The position numbers were made by a program, and so were the translations under genes. Shown in pieces: positions 24,474 to 37,141 of a stretch of 64,000 nucleotides of DNA (the first letter of the stretch is position 1; each line of letters starts with the position of its first letter). Below the pieces are notes generated by a model, which saw only the letters and a program-made list of their open reading frames with translations, was not told the origin of the DNA and searched no databases. The stretch comes from Peribacillus butanolivorans (GTDB taxonomy: Bacteria; Bacillota; Bacilli; Bacillales; DSM-1321): assembly GCF_001273755.1 (NCBI RefSeq), contig NZ_LGYA01000001.1:787910-851909 (forward strand), read 5' to 3'.

Positions 24474-25655
24474 TTATTTAACTGGAATAGCATGCGCTTT
24501 TGCACTTTTTATAAGAGCAGCGTCAAAGTCTTTAATTAAATCATCTGGATTCTCAAGGCCGACAGAGAGACGAAGCAGGCTGTTGGTGATGCCTCGTTTT
24601 TCCCTTTCATCAGCAGGCATGGCAGCATGGGACATTTTTGCCGGATAGGATAATATCGATTCCACTGCTCCAAGACTAACCGCAAAAACAGGAAGTTCGA
24701 CAGTGTTCACAAATGAGCGGAAAATTTCTTCGCTTTCTAATTCAAATGATAAAACTGCACCTGCACCAAGGGCCTGTCCTTCCTGGATTGCATGCTGTGG
24801 ATGATCAGTAAGTCCAGGGTAATACACCTTTTTCACTAATGGCTGCTGTTTTAAGTAGTCTGCAATTTTTTCTGCTCCTTTTTGAGAGTGTTCCATTCGT
24901 ACAGACAAGGTTTTCAGACCTCTCATAACAAGCCAGGCATCCTGGACACCAAGTACCGCACCAAAGGAGTTTTGAAGGGAACCGAGTCTTTCAGCCAATT
25001 CAGGATCTTTTACGACAGCAAGCCCAGCTACGACATCACTGTGTCCGGATAAAAACTTCGTCGCACTATGAAGGACAACATCCGCGCCTAAGTTCAGCGG
25101 TTTTTGCAGAGCTGGTGTCAAGAATGTATTGTCGACAAAACTCAATGCGCCGACTTTTTTTGCGATATCACAAACGGCTTTAATATCAGTCACCTTAAGC
25201 AATGGATTTGAAGGTGTTTCAATGTATATCGCTCTCGTATTAGGTTGAACGGCTGCTTTAACGCTTTCGAGGTCCGTCATATCAACGAAAGTATGCTCGA
25301 TGTTGAAGCGGGTCAACACGCTTGTAACCATCCGGAACGTACCGCCATACACATCTTCTGAGATGACGATATGGTCGCCAGCAGAAAGCAGAAGGAATGC
25401 TGTTGAAATGGCCGCCATACCTGATGAAAAGGCAAAGCCGCGAGTACCATCTTCAAGCTCGGCAATGATATCTTCAAGTGCTTCCCGTGTTGGATTTCCG
25501 CTCCTGCTGTAATCGTACTTGCCGAATGTATCGATATCAGTTTGATGGAAAGTGGAAGCGTGCTGAATAGGGACGCTCACACCGCCTGTTGTCGGATCGA
25601 ATTTATGCTGGTTATGAAGTAATTTGGTTTCAAAACTGAAATCATGATTTGTCAT
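24474..25655 (-). CDS. metC: Cystathionine beta-lyase
   Basis: A 393-residue Cys/Met-metabolism PLP enzyme that splits cystathionine to homocysteine, pyruvate and ammonia. The PLP lysine is in LHSATKFLSGHSDVVAG, with DNTFLTPALQKPL ahead of it and SSGMAAISTAFLLLSAGDH near the N-terminus. It is the downstream partner of metI; the genes overlap by four bases (ATGA), matching B. subtilis metI-metC (yjcI-yjcJ). The two paralogues are alike, and order plus the GGVSVPIQHASTFHQ start favour MetC here. It is controlled by the SAM riboswitch at 26.8-26.96 kb. Confidence 0.9.
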   Translation of the reverse strand: MTNHDFSFETKLLHNQHKFDPTTGGVSVPIQHASTFHQTDIDTFGKYDYSRSGNPTREALEDIIAELEDGTRGFAFSSGMAAISTAFLLLSAGDHIVISEDVYGGTFRMVTSVLTRFNIEHTFVDMTDLESVKAAVQPNTRAIYIETPSNPLLKVTDIKAVCDIAKKVGALSFVDNTFLTPALQKPLNLGADVVLHSATKFLSGHSDVVAGLAVVKDPELAERLGSLQNSFGAVLGVQDAWLVMRGLKTLSVRMEHSQKGAEKIADYLKQQPLVKKVYYPGLTDHPQHAIQEGQALGAGAVLSFELESEEIFRSFVNTVELPVFAVSLGAVESILSYPAKMSHAAMPADEREKRGITNSLLRLSVGLENPDDLIKDFDAALIKSAKAHAIPVK

Positions 25656-26773
25656 CGTAGTGCCTCCCTTTTTACATGTGCAAATGCTTGTTGCAGGTCT
25701 TGAATTAAATCGTCGCTGTCTTCGATGCCAACCGAGAAGCGTAGAAGTCGATTACAAACCCCATTAGCAGTTCTAACTTCAAGAGGGATATCGGCATGTG
25801 TTTGTGTAGCCGGATAGGTGATGAAGCTTTCAACGCCTCCAAGACTTTCTGCAAATGAAATTAATGAAAGTGATTGTAAAAATGGATTGACAGCTGCTTC
25901 GTCAATTATCCGGAAAGAAATCATACCACCTCTACCGGGATACAGGACGTCCGTTACACATTCATGTTCTGATAAATAATCTACAAGGATTTTGGCGTTC
26001 TTTTCATGACGTTCCATCCGCAGTGCCAGGGTTTTCATTCCGCGCATTAACAGCCATGAATCAAATGGGCTCAACACCGCTCCTGTTCCATTATGATGGA
26101 AGGCAATCGAATCACATAATTCTGCACCTTTAGCCACGATTAGTCCAGCCAGAACATCATTATGACCACCGAGATACTTCGTTGCGCTATGGATTACAAT
26201 ATCAGCTCCAAGCAGGATAGGCTGCTGCAGAAGCGGCGTATAAAAAGTGTTGTCAACAATCAACAGTAAATTAAATTGTTTGGCAAGTGCGGCAACAGCG
26301 CTAATATCTGTTTGCTGCATAAGAGGGTTAGTGGGAGTTTCGATAAAGATGGCTTTTGTTTGAGGAGTAATAGCTTTTTCGATATCCTCTAAACAACAAG
26401 TGTTTACATAGTCACACTGTAAGCCCCATTTTTTAAAACCTTGTTCTAGCAAACGATATGTACCACCATATAGATCTTCGCTGACTATCCATGCATCACC
26501 TGATTTAAATAAGGCTAGTATGGTCGAAATGGCCGCCATTCCTGAACTGCAGGCATATCCTTGGTCGCCTCTTTCAAGGTTGGCGATGGATTGTTCCAAA
26601 AGTTGACGTGTTGGATTACCTGTCCTTGTGTAATCGAATCCAGTTGATTGGCCAATTCCTTCGTGACGGAAAGCTGTCGAAAAGTAAACCGGCGGATTGA
26701 CTGTTCCTGTCGCCGTTTCACTGCGATTACCTAGTTGAGCAAGATATGTTTCTGTTTTATACATAGTTTTCAC
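25652..26773 (-). CDS. metI: Cystathionine gamma-synthase / O-acylhomoserine thiolyase
   Basis: A 373-residue PLP enzyme of the Cys/Met family that joins an activated homoserine to cysteine (or sulfide). SATKYLGGHNDVLAGL holds the PLP lysine, and GSRSE-type N-terminus ETYLAQLGNRSETATGTVNP leads into STAFRHEGIGQSTGFDYTRT. First gene of the riboswitch-controlled pair; its stop overlaps the metC start. ATG 26773 follows AAAGGAGCAGTG. Length equals B. subtilis MetI (373). Confidence 0.9.
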   Translation of the reverse strand: MKTMYKTETYLAQLGNRSETATGTVNPPVYFSTAFRHEGIGQSTGFDYTRTGNPTRQLLEQSIANLERGDQGYACSSGMAAISTILALFKSGDAWIVSEDLYGGTYRLLEQGFKKWGLQCDYVNTCCLEDIEKAITPQTKAIFIETPTNPLMQQTDISAVAALAKQFNLLLIVDNTFYTPLLQQPILLGADIVIHSATKYLGGHNDVLAGLIVAKGAELCDSIAFHHNGTGAVLSPFDSWLLMRGMKTLALRMERHEKNAKILVDYLSEHECVTDVLYPGRGGMISFRIIDEAAVNPFLQSLSLISFAESLGGVESFITYPATQTHADIPLEVRTANGVCNRLLRFSVGIEDSDDLIQDLQQAFAHVKREALR

Positions 26774-26795
26774 TGCTCCTTTGTGTTTTATAAAA

Positions 26796-26962
26796 TAAAA
26801 AAAGTCTTCTTTAAGAAGAAGACTTGGTTAAGTATGGACGAGTCATTCTTCTTATCTTCCAAGTTCACAAACTTGTGGAATTAGCACCTTTTCATTGGTT
26901 TGAAACAAATGAAGGTTGCTGAGGTGTCATCGGGCCATTCCCTATACCTCTCTCGATAAGAG
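26796..26962 (-). ncRNA. SAM-I (S-box) riboswitch controlling metIC
   Basis: On the minus strand the S-box core is clear: CTCTTATCGAGAGAGG at the 5' end (26962 downward), GGAATGGCCCGATGACACCT, CAGCAACC, AAGGTGCTAATTCC and GATAAGAAGAATG. A terminator stem 26802-26811 with 26816-26825 and a minus-strand T-run follow, 23 bp before metI. SAM binding should favour the terminator, shutting metIC off when SAM is plentiful. Confidence 0.95.
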
Positions 26963-26985
26963 TTTAGATTATTCAATTTCTTTTG

Positions 26986-27014
26986 AATTTACTATATATA
27001 TAAAGTGCTGTCAA
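26986..27014 (-). promoter_or_regulatory. Promoter for the metIC riboswitch transcript
   Basis: On the minus strand TTGACA (27009-27014), 17-bp spacer, TAAATT (26986-26991). The start would fall a few bases before the riboswitch. Confidence 0.7.
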
Positions 27015-27323
27015 GAACATTCTGGGAAAATATTGCTTGATAATTCTTTATTGGTTAATTAGGACTAGCGTTGTCAAAACATGATTGGTCCAATAAAAAA
27101 CCCCTAAAATATTGTGGAAACCGATGGTATAAGGTGTTGAGATTCTTTAAAAGACTTTGTTTAATTAAATGGATTTTCTGAAATATAGGGAAGGTTTTGT
27201 TCAGTTTTTTTGCTTTAAAATAATAAAATTTGTACAATGAATAGAGAGAATTAATAATATGTCATTATTCATTTCATATACATAAGGTTTTCGGTGGATA
27301 GTGCAAACATAGGAGGAGAACAC

Positions 27324-28706
27324 ATGGAATACAGAATCGAACGAGATACGATGGGTGAAGTGAAAGTTCCTGCTGATAAGTATTGGGGAGCACAAACCGA
27401 GAGAAGCCGTAACAACTTCAAAATTGGTAATGAAAAAATGCCGATTGAATTAGTCCGTGCGTTTGCATATGTAAAGCAAGCGGCAGCTAAAGTGAACTAT
27501 GACCTTGGTGATCTTTCAGAAGTGAAAAAGAATGCCATCGTTAAAATTTGTGGCGAAATTCTAGAAGGTACACTTGATGAACATTTCCCCCTTGTGGTCT
27601 GGCAAACAGGCAGTGGCACGCAAAGTAATATGAATGTGAATGAAGTGGTCGCTAACAAAGGGAATGAATGGTTAAAAGAAAACGGTGAGTCCGAAACCCT
27701 TCACCCAAATGATGATGTCAACAAGGCGCAAAGCTCTAATGACACATTCCCAACGGCTATGCATATTGCAGCCTATATGGAAGTTGCTGAAAAATTAGTA
27801 CCGGCGATTAAAGTACTTCGTGATACTTTTGCAGCAAAAGAAAAAGAATTCTGGGATCTTGTGAAAATTGGACGTACACATCTTCAAGATGCAACACCAC
27901 TAACTTTAGGTCAAGAAATCTCTGGTTGGAAAGCGATGCTTGATAAAGACTTAGTGATGATTGAAGAAAGCAGTCAAAAACTATTGAATCTAGCACTAGG
28001 CGGTACAGCTGTAGGTACTGGGATCAATACGAAAAAAGAATTTCCAGGACTTTCTGCAAAACAAATCGCGGCGGATACAGGACATTCTTTCGTAACATCG
28101 GATAATAAGTTCCATGCATTAACAAGTCATAACGAAATTGTTTACGCTCATGGCGCATTAAAAGCATTAGCAGCGGACTTAATGAAAATTGCGAACGATG
28201 TTAGATGGCTGGCAAGCGGCCCAAGAAGCGGAATCGGTGAAATCGCTATTCCTGAAAACGAGCCAGGTAGCTCTATCATGCCAGGTAAAGTAAATCCAAC
28301 ACAAAGTGAAGCGCTAACAATGATTGCGACACAAATTGTTGGTAACGATGCAACAATCGGCTTTGCAGCAAGCCAAGGTAACTTCGAATTGAACGTATTC
28401 AAACCAGTTATCATTTATAACTTCCTACAAACTGTTAAATTATTGACAGAAGGCATTCACTCTTTCAACAATAATTGTGCAGTAGGCATCACAGCAAATG
28501 AAGATAAAATCAAAGAAAATGTTGACCGTTCTCTTATGCTAGTAACAGCATTGAACCCACATATCGGTTATGAAAAAGCAGCTAAAATTGCCAAAACTGC
28601 ATTCAAAGACAACTCTACATTAAAAGAAGCAGCGTTGAAATTGGAATTCTTGACTGATGATGAATTTAAAGCATGGGTAGATCCTGCTAACATGGTTAAT
28701 AAATAA
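27324..28706 (+). CDS. fumC: Class II fumarate hydratase
   Basis: A 460-residue fumarase (citG in B. subtilis) interconverting fumarate and malate in the TCA cycle. The family signature [18 protein letters not shown] is present, with the [14 protein letters not shown] and [14 protein letters not shown] active-site segments that mark fumarases within the aspartase/fumarase superfamily. The start is ATG 27324 behind AGGAGGAG; the ATG at 27294 lies before the ribosome site. Single-gene unit with a terminator at 28718. Confidence 0.95.
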   Translation: MEYRIERDTMGEVKVPADKYWGAQTERSRNNFKIGNEKMPIELVRAFAYVKQAAAKVNYDLGDLSEVKKNAIVKICGEILEGTLDEHFPLVVWQTGSGTQSNMNVNEVVANKGNEWLKENGESETLHPNDDVNKAQSSNDTFPTAMHIAAYMEVAEKLVPAIKVLRDTFAAKEKEFWDLVKIGRTHLQDATPLTLGQEISGWKAMLDKDLVMIEESSQKLLNLALGGTAVGTGINTKKEFPGLSAKQIAADTGHSFVTSDNKFHALTSHNEIVYAHGALKALAADLMKIANDVRWLASGPRSGIGEIAIPENEPGSSIMPGKVNPTQSEALTMIATQIVGNDATIGFAASQGNFELNVFKPVIIYNFLQTVKLLTEGIHSFNNNCAVGITANEDKIKENVDRSLMLVTALNPHIGYEKAAKIAKTAFKDNSTLKEAALKLEFLTDDEFKAWVDPANMVNK

Positions 28707-28717
28707 TTGCTTATGAT

Positions 28718-28748
28718 CACCCTCCCGCTGTTTTTAGGGAGGGTGTTT
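28718..28748 (+). terminator. Terminator after fumC
   Basis: CACCCTCCC (28718-28726) with GGGAGGGTG (28737-28745), then TTT. Confidence 0.75.
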
Positions 28749-28814
28749 AAGGTGTTAAAATAATAGAATAAACAAATACTGAGTATATAAGTTTCTAGAA
28801 CAGGAGGGAATACA

Positions 28815-29057
28815 ATGGCTTTATGCCCGCTTTGCAACGGCCTCAGAAAAATTCATGTGAATTGCCCGGAATGTGGCAGTGATCTTGATGATAAAGGAAA
28901 ATTCATGGATTATGCAGATTCATACAGTGCATACATGGATATAGACACACTTAAGCAAAACGATGGATACCCGCAATCGCTCCAAAAAGGTCAATGTCCA
29001 CACATCATGAACTGCTCTAAATGTGGACATGATGAAGTGGTACTTGTGCAGGAATAG
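28815..29057 (+). CDS. Small zinc-ribbon-like protein
   Basis: An 80-residue cytoplasmic protein with Cys pairs: CPLCNG at residues 4-7, CPECGSD about 10 residues later, and CPHIMNCSKCGHDE near the C-terminus. The pairs CxxC...CxxC and CxxC suggest one or two zinc ribbons. The middle (DYADSYSAYMDIDTLKQND) is acidic. AGGAGGG precedes the ATG. I do not recognise a named family. It is monocistronic, between fumC and a convergent ABC gene. Confidence 0.75.
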   Translation: MALCPLCNGLRKIHVNCPECGSDLDDKGKFMDYADSYSAYMDIDTLKQNDGYPQSLQKGQCPHIMNCSKCGHDEVVLVQE

Positions 29058-29107
29058 ATTTTTTATAGATATAGTAGAGTTCAAGACCTTAGCTGAAATA
29101 TACGCAC

Positions 29108-29140
29108 AAAGACCCATTCATATGAACGGGTCTTTGTTTG
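29108..29140. terminator. Bidirectional terminator
   Basis: AAAGACCC (29108-29115) and GGGTCTTT (29128-29135) with an inner TTCATATGAA palindrome, between convergent genes. Confidence 0.8.
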
Positions 29141-29150
29141 GATATGAAAT

Positions 29151-30296
29151 TTAATTAGAAAGTAACTTCAAGCCATACTCCATTTGTGATTCTCCTTCAG
29201 CAAAAATGCGCTGCTCGGACCCTTTATCAAAAAAGTGGGCTTTATTCATGTCGAGAGCAAGTTCAATATTATCGCCTGCTTGGATGATGTTTTTGGCATC
29301 GATGCGCGCGACGAAGTCCTGGCCAGCGAATGTCGAGTAGAGCATAATTTCGGCGCCCATGAGTTCAGCTACATCGACTTGAGCCGTGAATGTAGTGTTT
29401 GGAGACTCCTTGATGTAAGCTCCTTCATTATGGAAATCCTCTGGACGGATGCCAAGGATAATTTCTTTTCCGATATAGCCTTGATCACGCAACGTATTCA
29501 TTTTCAATTCGGGTACTTCAAGCGTTTGCTCCCCAATTTTAATGATGCCTTCTTTTAATGTTCCGGTAAAGAAGTTCATAGCTGGTGATCCGATAAAGCC
29601 ACCCACGAAGACATTCACTGGTTTCTCGTACACGTCTTTTGGTGCGCCGACCTGTTGGATGATACCGTCCTTCATAACAACAAGTCGTGTGGCCATGGTC
29701 ATTGCTTCTGTTTGATCATGAGTGACATAAATTGTTGTAGTGTCCAGTCGTTTATGTAGTTTTGCGATTTCAGCACGCATTTGAACCCTGAGTTTGGCGT
29801 CAAGATTTGATAATGGCTCATCCATTAAAAAAACTTTTGCGTCTCGTACAATTGCACGACCGAGTGCCACACGCTGGCGTTGTCCACCTGAAAGTGCTTT
29901 CGGCTTCCTATTTAAAAGGTCTTCGAGACCGAGGATTTTTGCTGCGTCATTGACCCGCTGCTTGATTTCCATTTTTGGCGTTTTACGGAGCTTTAATCCA
30001 AATGCCATATTGTCATAGACGGACATATGAGGATATAAGGCGTAGTTCTGAAAAACCATCGCAATATCACGATCTTTTGGTGGGACATCATTGACCCGCT
30101 TGCCGTCTATATATAAATCTCCTTGGGAAATGTCCTCAAGTCCGGCAATCATCCGTAAAGTCGTCGATTTCCCGCAACCGGACGGTCCCACGAAAACAAT
30201 GAATTCTTTATCGGCCACACGAAGGTTAAAATCTTTAACAGCTGTTTCTTTTTTATCATAAACCTTAAATATATGATCTAATACTAACTCTGCCAT
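29151..30296 (-). CDS. ugpC: Multi-sugar ABC transporter ATPase (MsmX/UgpC type)
   Basis: A 381-residue CUT1-type ATPase. Walker A is GPSGCGKST, signature LSGGQRQR, Walker B VFLMDEPLSNLD, followed by the H-loop TIYVTHDQTEAMTMA. The C-terminal OB-fold regulatory domain (LGIRPEDFHNEG) is that of MalK/MsmX. In Bacillus such ATPases serve several sugar importers encoded elsewhere; no permease or binding protein lies here, which fits that shared role. ATG 30296 with AAAGGGGG is used; the ATG at 30335 lies before the ribosome site. A PucR-type regulator lies just upstream. Confidence 0.9.
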   Translation of the reverse strand: MAELVLDHIFKVYDKKETAVKDFNLRVADKEFIVFVGPSGCGKSTTLRMIAGLEDISQGDLYIDGKRVNDVPPKDRDIAMVFQNYALYPHMSVYDNMAFGLKLRKTPKMEIKQRVNDAAKILGLEDLLNRKPKALSGGQRQRVALGRAIVRDAKVFLMDEPLSNLDAKLRVQMRAEIAKLHKRLDTTTIYVTHDQTEAMTMATRLVVMKDGIIQQVGAPKDVYEKPVNVFVGGFIGSPAMNFFTGTLKEGIIKIGEQTLEVPELKMNTLRDQGYIGKEIILGIRPEDFHNEGAYIKESPNTTFTAQVDVAELMGAEIMLYSTFAGQDFVARIDAKNIIQAGDNIELALDMNKAHFFDKGSEQRIFAEGESQMEYGLKLLSN

Positions 30297-30427
30297 GAAA
30301 ATTCCCCCTTTTAAACTCCTAATTACTTGTACCAATAACTATAGTCTAATCTATCAAATTGGAAAAAAGTATAGGCACACTGCACAAAAAAGGATAATAA
30401 TTCCTTTGTTAACTTTGCAAATAATAG

Positions 30428-31315
30428 TTAATCATTCAGCAAAAGAATTAAGTAAGCAGCCAAGGCATGCGGAAAGTTTCTAATATCGAGTCCAGTTTTT
30501 TCAGTGAATTTATCTATTCGGTATTGTAGGCTGTTTCGATGTATATAAAGTTGCTTTGCGGCATAGGTTGCATTGGAATTACACTCAATATACGTTTTTA
30601 TCGTCTTCATTAGTTCAGTATCATTCATGGTTTTACCGAGTATTTCATTGATATACCAAGTTTTACTCGTTGCAGATTGGTCACTTATCAGTGAGTGAGG
30701 AATGATGTCGGCCAAATCAGTCACTTTTAAATCTGGCAAATGCAATTGTGCCAGGTCAAAACACTTATTCTCCTGATTTCTGTGATAAGGGAGTTCTTGG
30801 TTTACAGGGTGAAAGCGACCGGTAAACATTCGAGTCTTAACATAAAAATCACTCTCAAGCGTGGTTGAAATAGCAAGCAGTTCATTTTTTGATAACCACT
30901 CATCTGTGTCTGTTTCAATTAAAATACCCGCCTTTTCATTTTCCCAGATCAAGACTGAATCAGATGGGACAAATGCGAGGAAGGCATCCTCGAAATGGGA
31001 GTGCGAAAAATCAGCATGAGTCAGATTAAAGTGGATAAACCGGACATTCTCCCAGCTTGTTAAAGGCAAGGGTGCATTAGGTTCGAATAAAAAAGTATTC
31101 CATGGTGTGTGAGGAAACGTGTTAATTTTATTTTGGAAAAATAAAGGAGTAAAGAGTAGTTCCAACAAACGGATTTCCTCGGCCGAAATTTCTGAACGGG
31201 GAATACCGATTGTGCTCCCAATAGAGTCTTCAAACCAAATATAAGAAGTAATGTTCTTCGTATCTTGTATATTGGAAAGAGCGTTTGGAAATTTTTGTTT
31301 AAGATTTTCAAGCAT
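30428..31315 (-). CDS. PucR/CdaR-type helix-turn-helix regulator
   Basis: A 295-residue protein with the PucR C-terminal HTH: TIKTYIECNSNATYAAKQLYIHRNSLQYRIDKFTEKTGLDI, the 'N...TA..L..HrNTl.YR' pattern. The N-terminal 200 residues hold no recognised ligand domain. ATG 31315 is used, preceded by AGAAGGTG. It lies 130 bp upstream of the sugar ATPase gene on the same strand and could regulate it, but that is inference. Confidence 0.75.
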   Translation of the reverse strand: MLENLKQKFPNALSNIQDTKNITSYIWFEDSIGSTIGIPRSEISAEEIRLLELLFTPLFFQNKINTFPHTPWNTFLFEPNAPLPLTSWENVRFIHFNLTHADFSHSHFEDAFLAFVPSDSVLIWENEKAGILIETDTDEWLSKNELLAISTTLESDFYVKTRMFTGRFHPVNQELPYHRNQENKCFDLAQLHLPDLKVTDLADIIPHSLISDQSATSKTWYINEILGKTMNDTELMKTIKTYIECNSNATYAAKQLYIHRNSLQYRIDKFTEKTGLDIRNFPHALAAYLILLLND

Positions 31316-34383
<3,068 letters not shown>

Positions 34384-34442
34384 AAAGTAACGATTTGAAT
34401 AACCTATCATTCAAGCATAAAGAGCCTATACTATTGATGCTG

Positions 34443-34473
34443 TGACCTCGATTTTGAATCGGGGTCATTTTTG
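34443..34473 (+). terminator. Terminator after the acylase gene
   Basis: An 11-bp stem, TGACCTCGATT (34443-34453) with AATCGGGGTCA (34457-34467), then TTTTTG. Confidence 0.8.
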
Positions 34474-34645
34474 TAATCCCCACTTGTAATGACACTTTCA
34501 AAAGTAGGTTACAAACAAAACGCCGGGGCAAGGGGAAATCTTACTCCGGCAATATATTAAGAATAATGGGAGAATCGATCTATTTGGGGAGATGCTCAAT
34601 CATGTGCATGATAGATTCAGTAAGGTATTAAGATATTATCAGCAA

Positions 34646-35803
34646 TTATTTTGCCAGCCAGCTGCTCATATATTCTTCATCTTCTATATCGTGTGCGTCC
34701 TTTACGATATACAAGGGACGGAATGTATCGACCATGACGGCTAGTTCCTGTGTTTCTTTTTTACCGATACTTGCCTCAATTTTGCCTGGATGCGGCCCAT
34801 GTGGCAAACCGCTTGGATGAAGGGTAAGAGAGCCTTTTTCAATACCTCGACGGCTCATGAAGTTACCATGAACATAGTATAGAACCTCATCACTGTCCAC
34901 ATTGCTGTGGACATAAGGAGCAGGAATGGCTTCTGGATGGTAATCATACATACGCGGCACAAATGAACAGACAACATAATTATGCGCTTCGAACGTCTGA
35001 TGTACTGGCGGTGGCTGATGAACGCGCCCTGTTATCGGTTCAAAATCATGAATGCTGAACGCATAAGGAAAGAGGTAACCATCCCATCCTACCGCATCAA
35101 GCGGATGAAAATCATACGTATAGGATGTAATCATACCTTGTGCTCGCACTCGTATTTCAAATTCTCCTTTTTCATCTTTCGGCTCCAGTTTTTCTGGTGT
35201 CCGGAAATCACGCTCGCAATAAGGTGAATGCTCAAGGAGTTGGCCAAATTCATTGCGATAGCGCTTTGGAGGAACAATAGAGGAATTTGATTCAACAATG
35301 AAAAATCTAGCTTCCTTTGACTCTAAAACTACACGATATGTTGTGCCTATTGGAATGACAAGATAGTCACCAGGTCCGAAACTTAAATCGCCGAAAATAC
35401 TTTCAATCTTGCCCGTGCCTTCATGAACAAACAACAATTCGTCACCTTCACCGTTCCGATAAAAATAATCCATCTGCTTATTAGGGCGTGCAACACCGAG
35501 AGCTACATCATCGTTAGCCAGGAAAATTTTGCGGGCTTCTAGAAAATCACCGCCTACATTTGTATTCCAGGTCCGGAAATGACGATGTATTAACGCATCT
35601 TTTTCTTCAAGTTCATAATGAACATCACGAATTTTTGCTGCTTTCTTAACTTGTGTTGGCTGATTGATATGATAAATGAGTGACTGAATACTCGAGAAAC
35701 CTTTCGTGCCCATCAATTGCTCATAATATAGGCTTCCATCGTCCTTACGAAACTGAGTATGACGTTTATGTGGAATGCGGCCCATTTTAACATAATGTGT
35801 CAT
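34646..35803 (-). CDS. hmgA: Homogentisate 1,2-dioxygenase
   Basis: A 385-residue cupin-type iron dioxygenase that opens the homogentisate ring to 4-maleylacetoacetate. GDYLVIPIGTTYRVVLE and the C-terminal HPSGLPHGPHPG segment (iron-ligand region) are typical, with LHP..LPHGPHPG near residue 330. Length is on the short side (385, against about 430 in proteobacteria), as in the Firmicute and plant-like branch. Last gene of the tyrosine operon, 45 bp after fahA. Confidence 0.92.
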   Translation of the reverse strand: MTHYVKMGRIPHKRHTQFRKDDGSLYYEQLMGTKGFSSIQSLIYHINQPTQVKKAAKIRDVHYELEEKDALIHRHFRTWNTNVGGDFLEARKIFLANDDVALGVARPNKQMDYFYRNGEGDELLFVHEGTGKIESIFGDLSFGPGDYLVIPIGTTYRVVLESKEARFFIVESNSSIVPPKRYRNEFGQLLEHSPYCERDFRTPEKLEPKDEKGEFEIRVRAQGMITSYTYDFHPLDAVGWDGYLFPYAFSIHDFEPITGRVHQPPPVHQTFEAHNYVVCSFVPRMYDYHPEAIPAPYVHSNVDSDEVLYYVHGNFMSRRGIEKGSLTLHPSGLPHGPHPGKIEASIGKKETQELAVMVDTFRPLYIVKDAHDIEDEEYMSSWLAK

Positions 35804-35848
35804 TGACTAAACTCCTTTTCCGTTGCTGTCATCTTTTATATATAGGTG

Positions 35849-37141
35849 CTACTTCTTCACGTTTTGCGTACCTAAAATCATTGCCTCTGAAAGGGCCGGC
35901 AAAACTTGACCGCTTACTTCACCAAAACCAATTCGATATCCATCTCCTTGGCACCAGCCACTGATAGTCAACTTGTCTCCATCTTCAATCCAGCTTCGTT
36001 TACCGCCGCTGTTAAGTTTAAGCGGCTCTGTGCCACGCCATGAAAGTTCAAGCAGGCTGCCACGTTCTTCACGGTTAGGACCGCTGATAGTACCAGATGC
36101 ATGCATGTCACCAGGGCGTAGATTACATCCAGTAATGGTATGGTGAGCCACCTGTTGAGCAATCGACCAATACAGATAGCTAAAATTTGTATTCGTAATT
36201 TTGGTTGATTGTTCTGTGTTTTCTGGTGTCAAATGAGCTTCAAGGTTAATATTGAATGCGCCGTCTTTTGTTTGCTGTAAGTATGGAAACGGCTCCGGTT
36301 CCTGCTGCGGCCCAGGTGTGCGAAAAGGATCTAGTGCTTCTAGCGGCACAACCCAAGGAGAGATTGATGTAGCGAAATTCTTAGAATTAAATGGTCCAAG
36401 AGGCTGGTACTCCCATGCTTGAATATCACGTGCACTCCAGTCATTCACGAGAACTAGCCCAAAAACATGATCTTCAGCCTGATTAACTGGAATTGGTTCT
36501 CCAGGGCGGTTGCCAGGTCCAATAAACCAACCCATTTCAAGTTCGAAATCAAGCTGAATAGATGGACCAAATACTGGATCTGCATCTTTTGGTTTGCGCT
36601 GTCCCGAAGGGCGCCGCACCTTTGTACCACTTGGAACGATAGAACTGGACCGTCCATGATATCCGATCGGCAAGTGTGTCCAGTTTGGCATGAGTGCATG
36701 ATCTTTTCCTCTGAACATAGTCCCCACATTTGTTGCGTGCTCTCTTGAGGCATAGAAGTCTGTATAGTCTCCTATCTTTGCAGGAAGTAGCATCTCTACA
36801 TCTTTCAATGGGTGGAACGCTTTTAAACGAAGTTCTTCATCATCACGTAAATCAGGCGTGTTCGCATCCAAAAGGTATTGTAATTTCTTACGTACAGAAG
36901 TCCAGGCGGGACGGCCGAGTTCCATAAATAGATTGAGTGAAGAAGCGGAAAAGACATTCTTTTCTTCTGCACCGGTCCCCTTTAACAGCCCGGCATCGTC
37001 AATTACAGATAAATCAAGAACATATTCACCAATGGCTGTACCGGCACGCGGGCCTTTGTCTTTGAATTGAAAGATACCATATGGCAAATTTTGAATCGGA
37101 AAATGTGATTCCGGTGTTGTTTCGATAAAAGAATATTTCAT
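35849..37141 (-). CDS. fahA: Fumarylacetoacetase
   Basis: A 430-residue FAH-family hydrolase splitting fumarylacetoacetate to fumarate and acetoacetate. The N-terminal SH3-like domain (NLPYGIFQFKDKGPRAGTAI) precedes the catalytic domain with FYASREHATNVGTMFRG, VLVNDWSARDIQAWEYQPLG and GDMHASGTISGP. The start overlaps the stop of the upstream unknown gene by four bases (ATGA), so translation is coupled. It completes the lower tyrosine pathway with HmgA. Confidence 0.93.
   Translation of the reverse strand: MKYSFIETTPESHFPIQNLPYGIFQFKDKGPRAGTAIGEYVLDLSVIDDAGLLKGTGAEEKNVFSASSLNLFMELGRPAWTSVRKKLQYLLDANTPDLRDDEELRLKAFHPLKDVEMLLPAKIGDYTDFYASREHATNVGTMFRGKDHALMPNWTHLPIGYHGRSSSIVPSGTKVRRPSGQRKPKDADPVFGPSIQLDFELEMGWFIGPGNRPGEPIPVNQAEDHVFGLVLVNDWSARDIQAWEYQPLGPFNSKNFATSISPWVVPLEALDPFRTPGPQQEPEPFPYLQQTKDGAFNINLEAHLTPENTEQSTKITNTNFSYLYWSIAQQVAHHTITGCNLRPGDMHASGTISGPNREERGSLLELSWRGTEPLKLNSGGKRSWIEDGDKLTISGWCQGDGYRIGFGEVSGQVLPALSEAMILGTQNVKK

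Noticed and set aside
27055-27395. Minus-strand open frames between metI and fumC
   Set aside because: They overlap the fumC start region and have no ribosome site or recognisable sequence.
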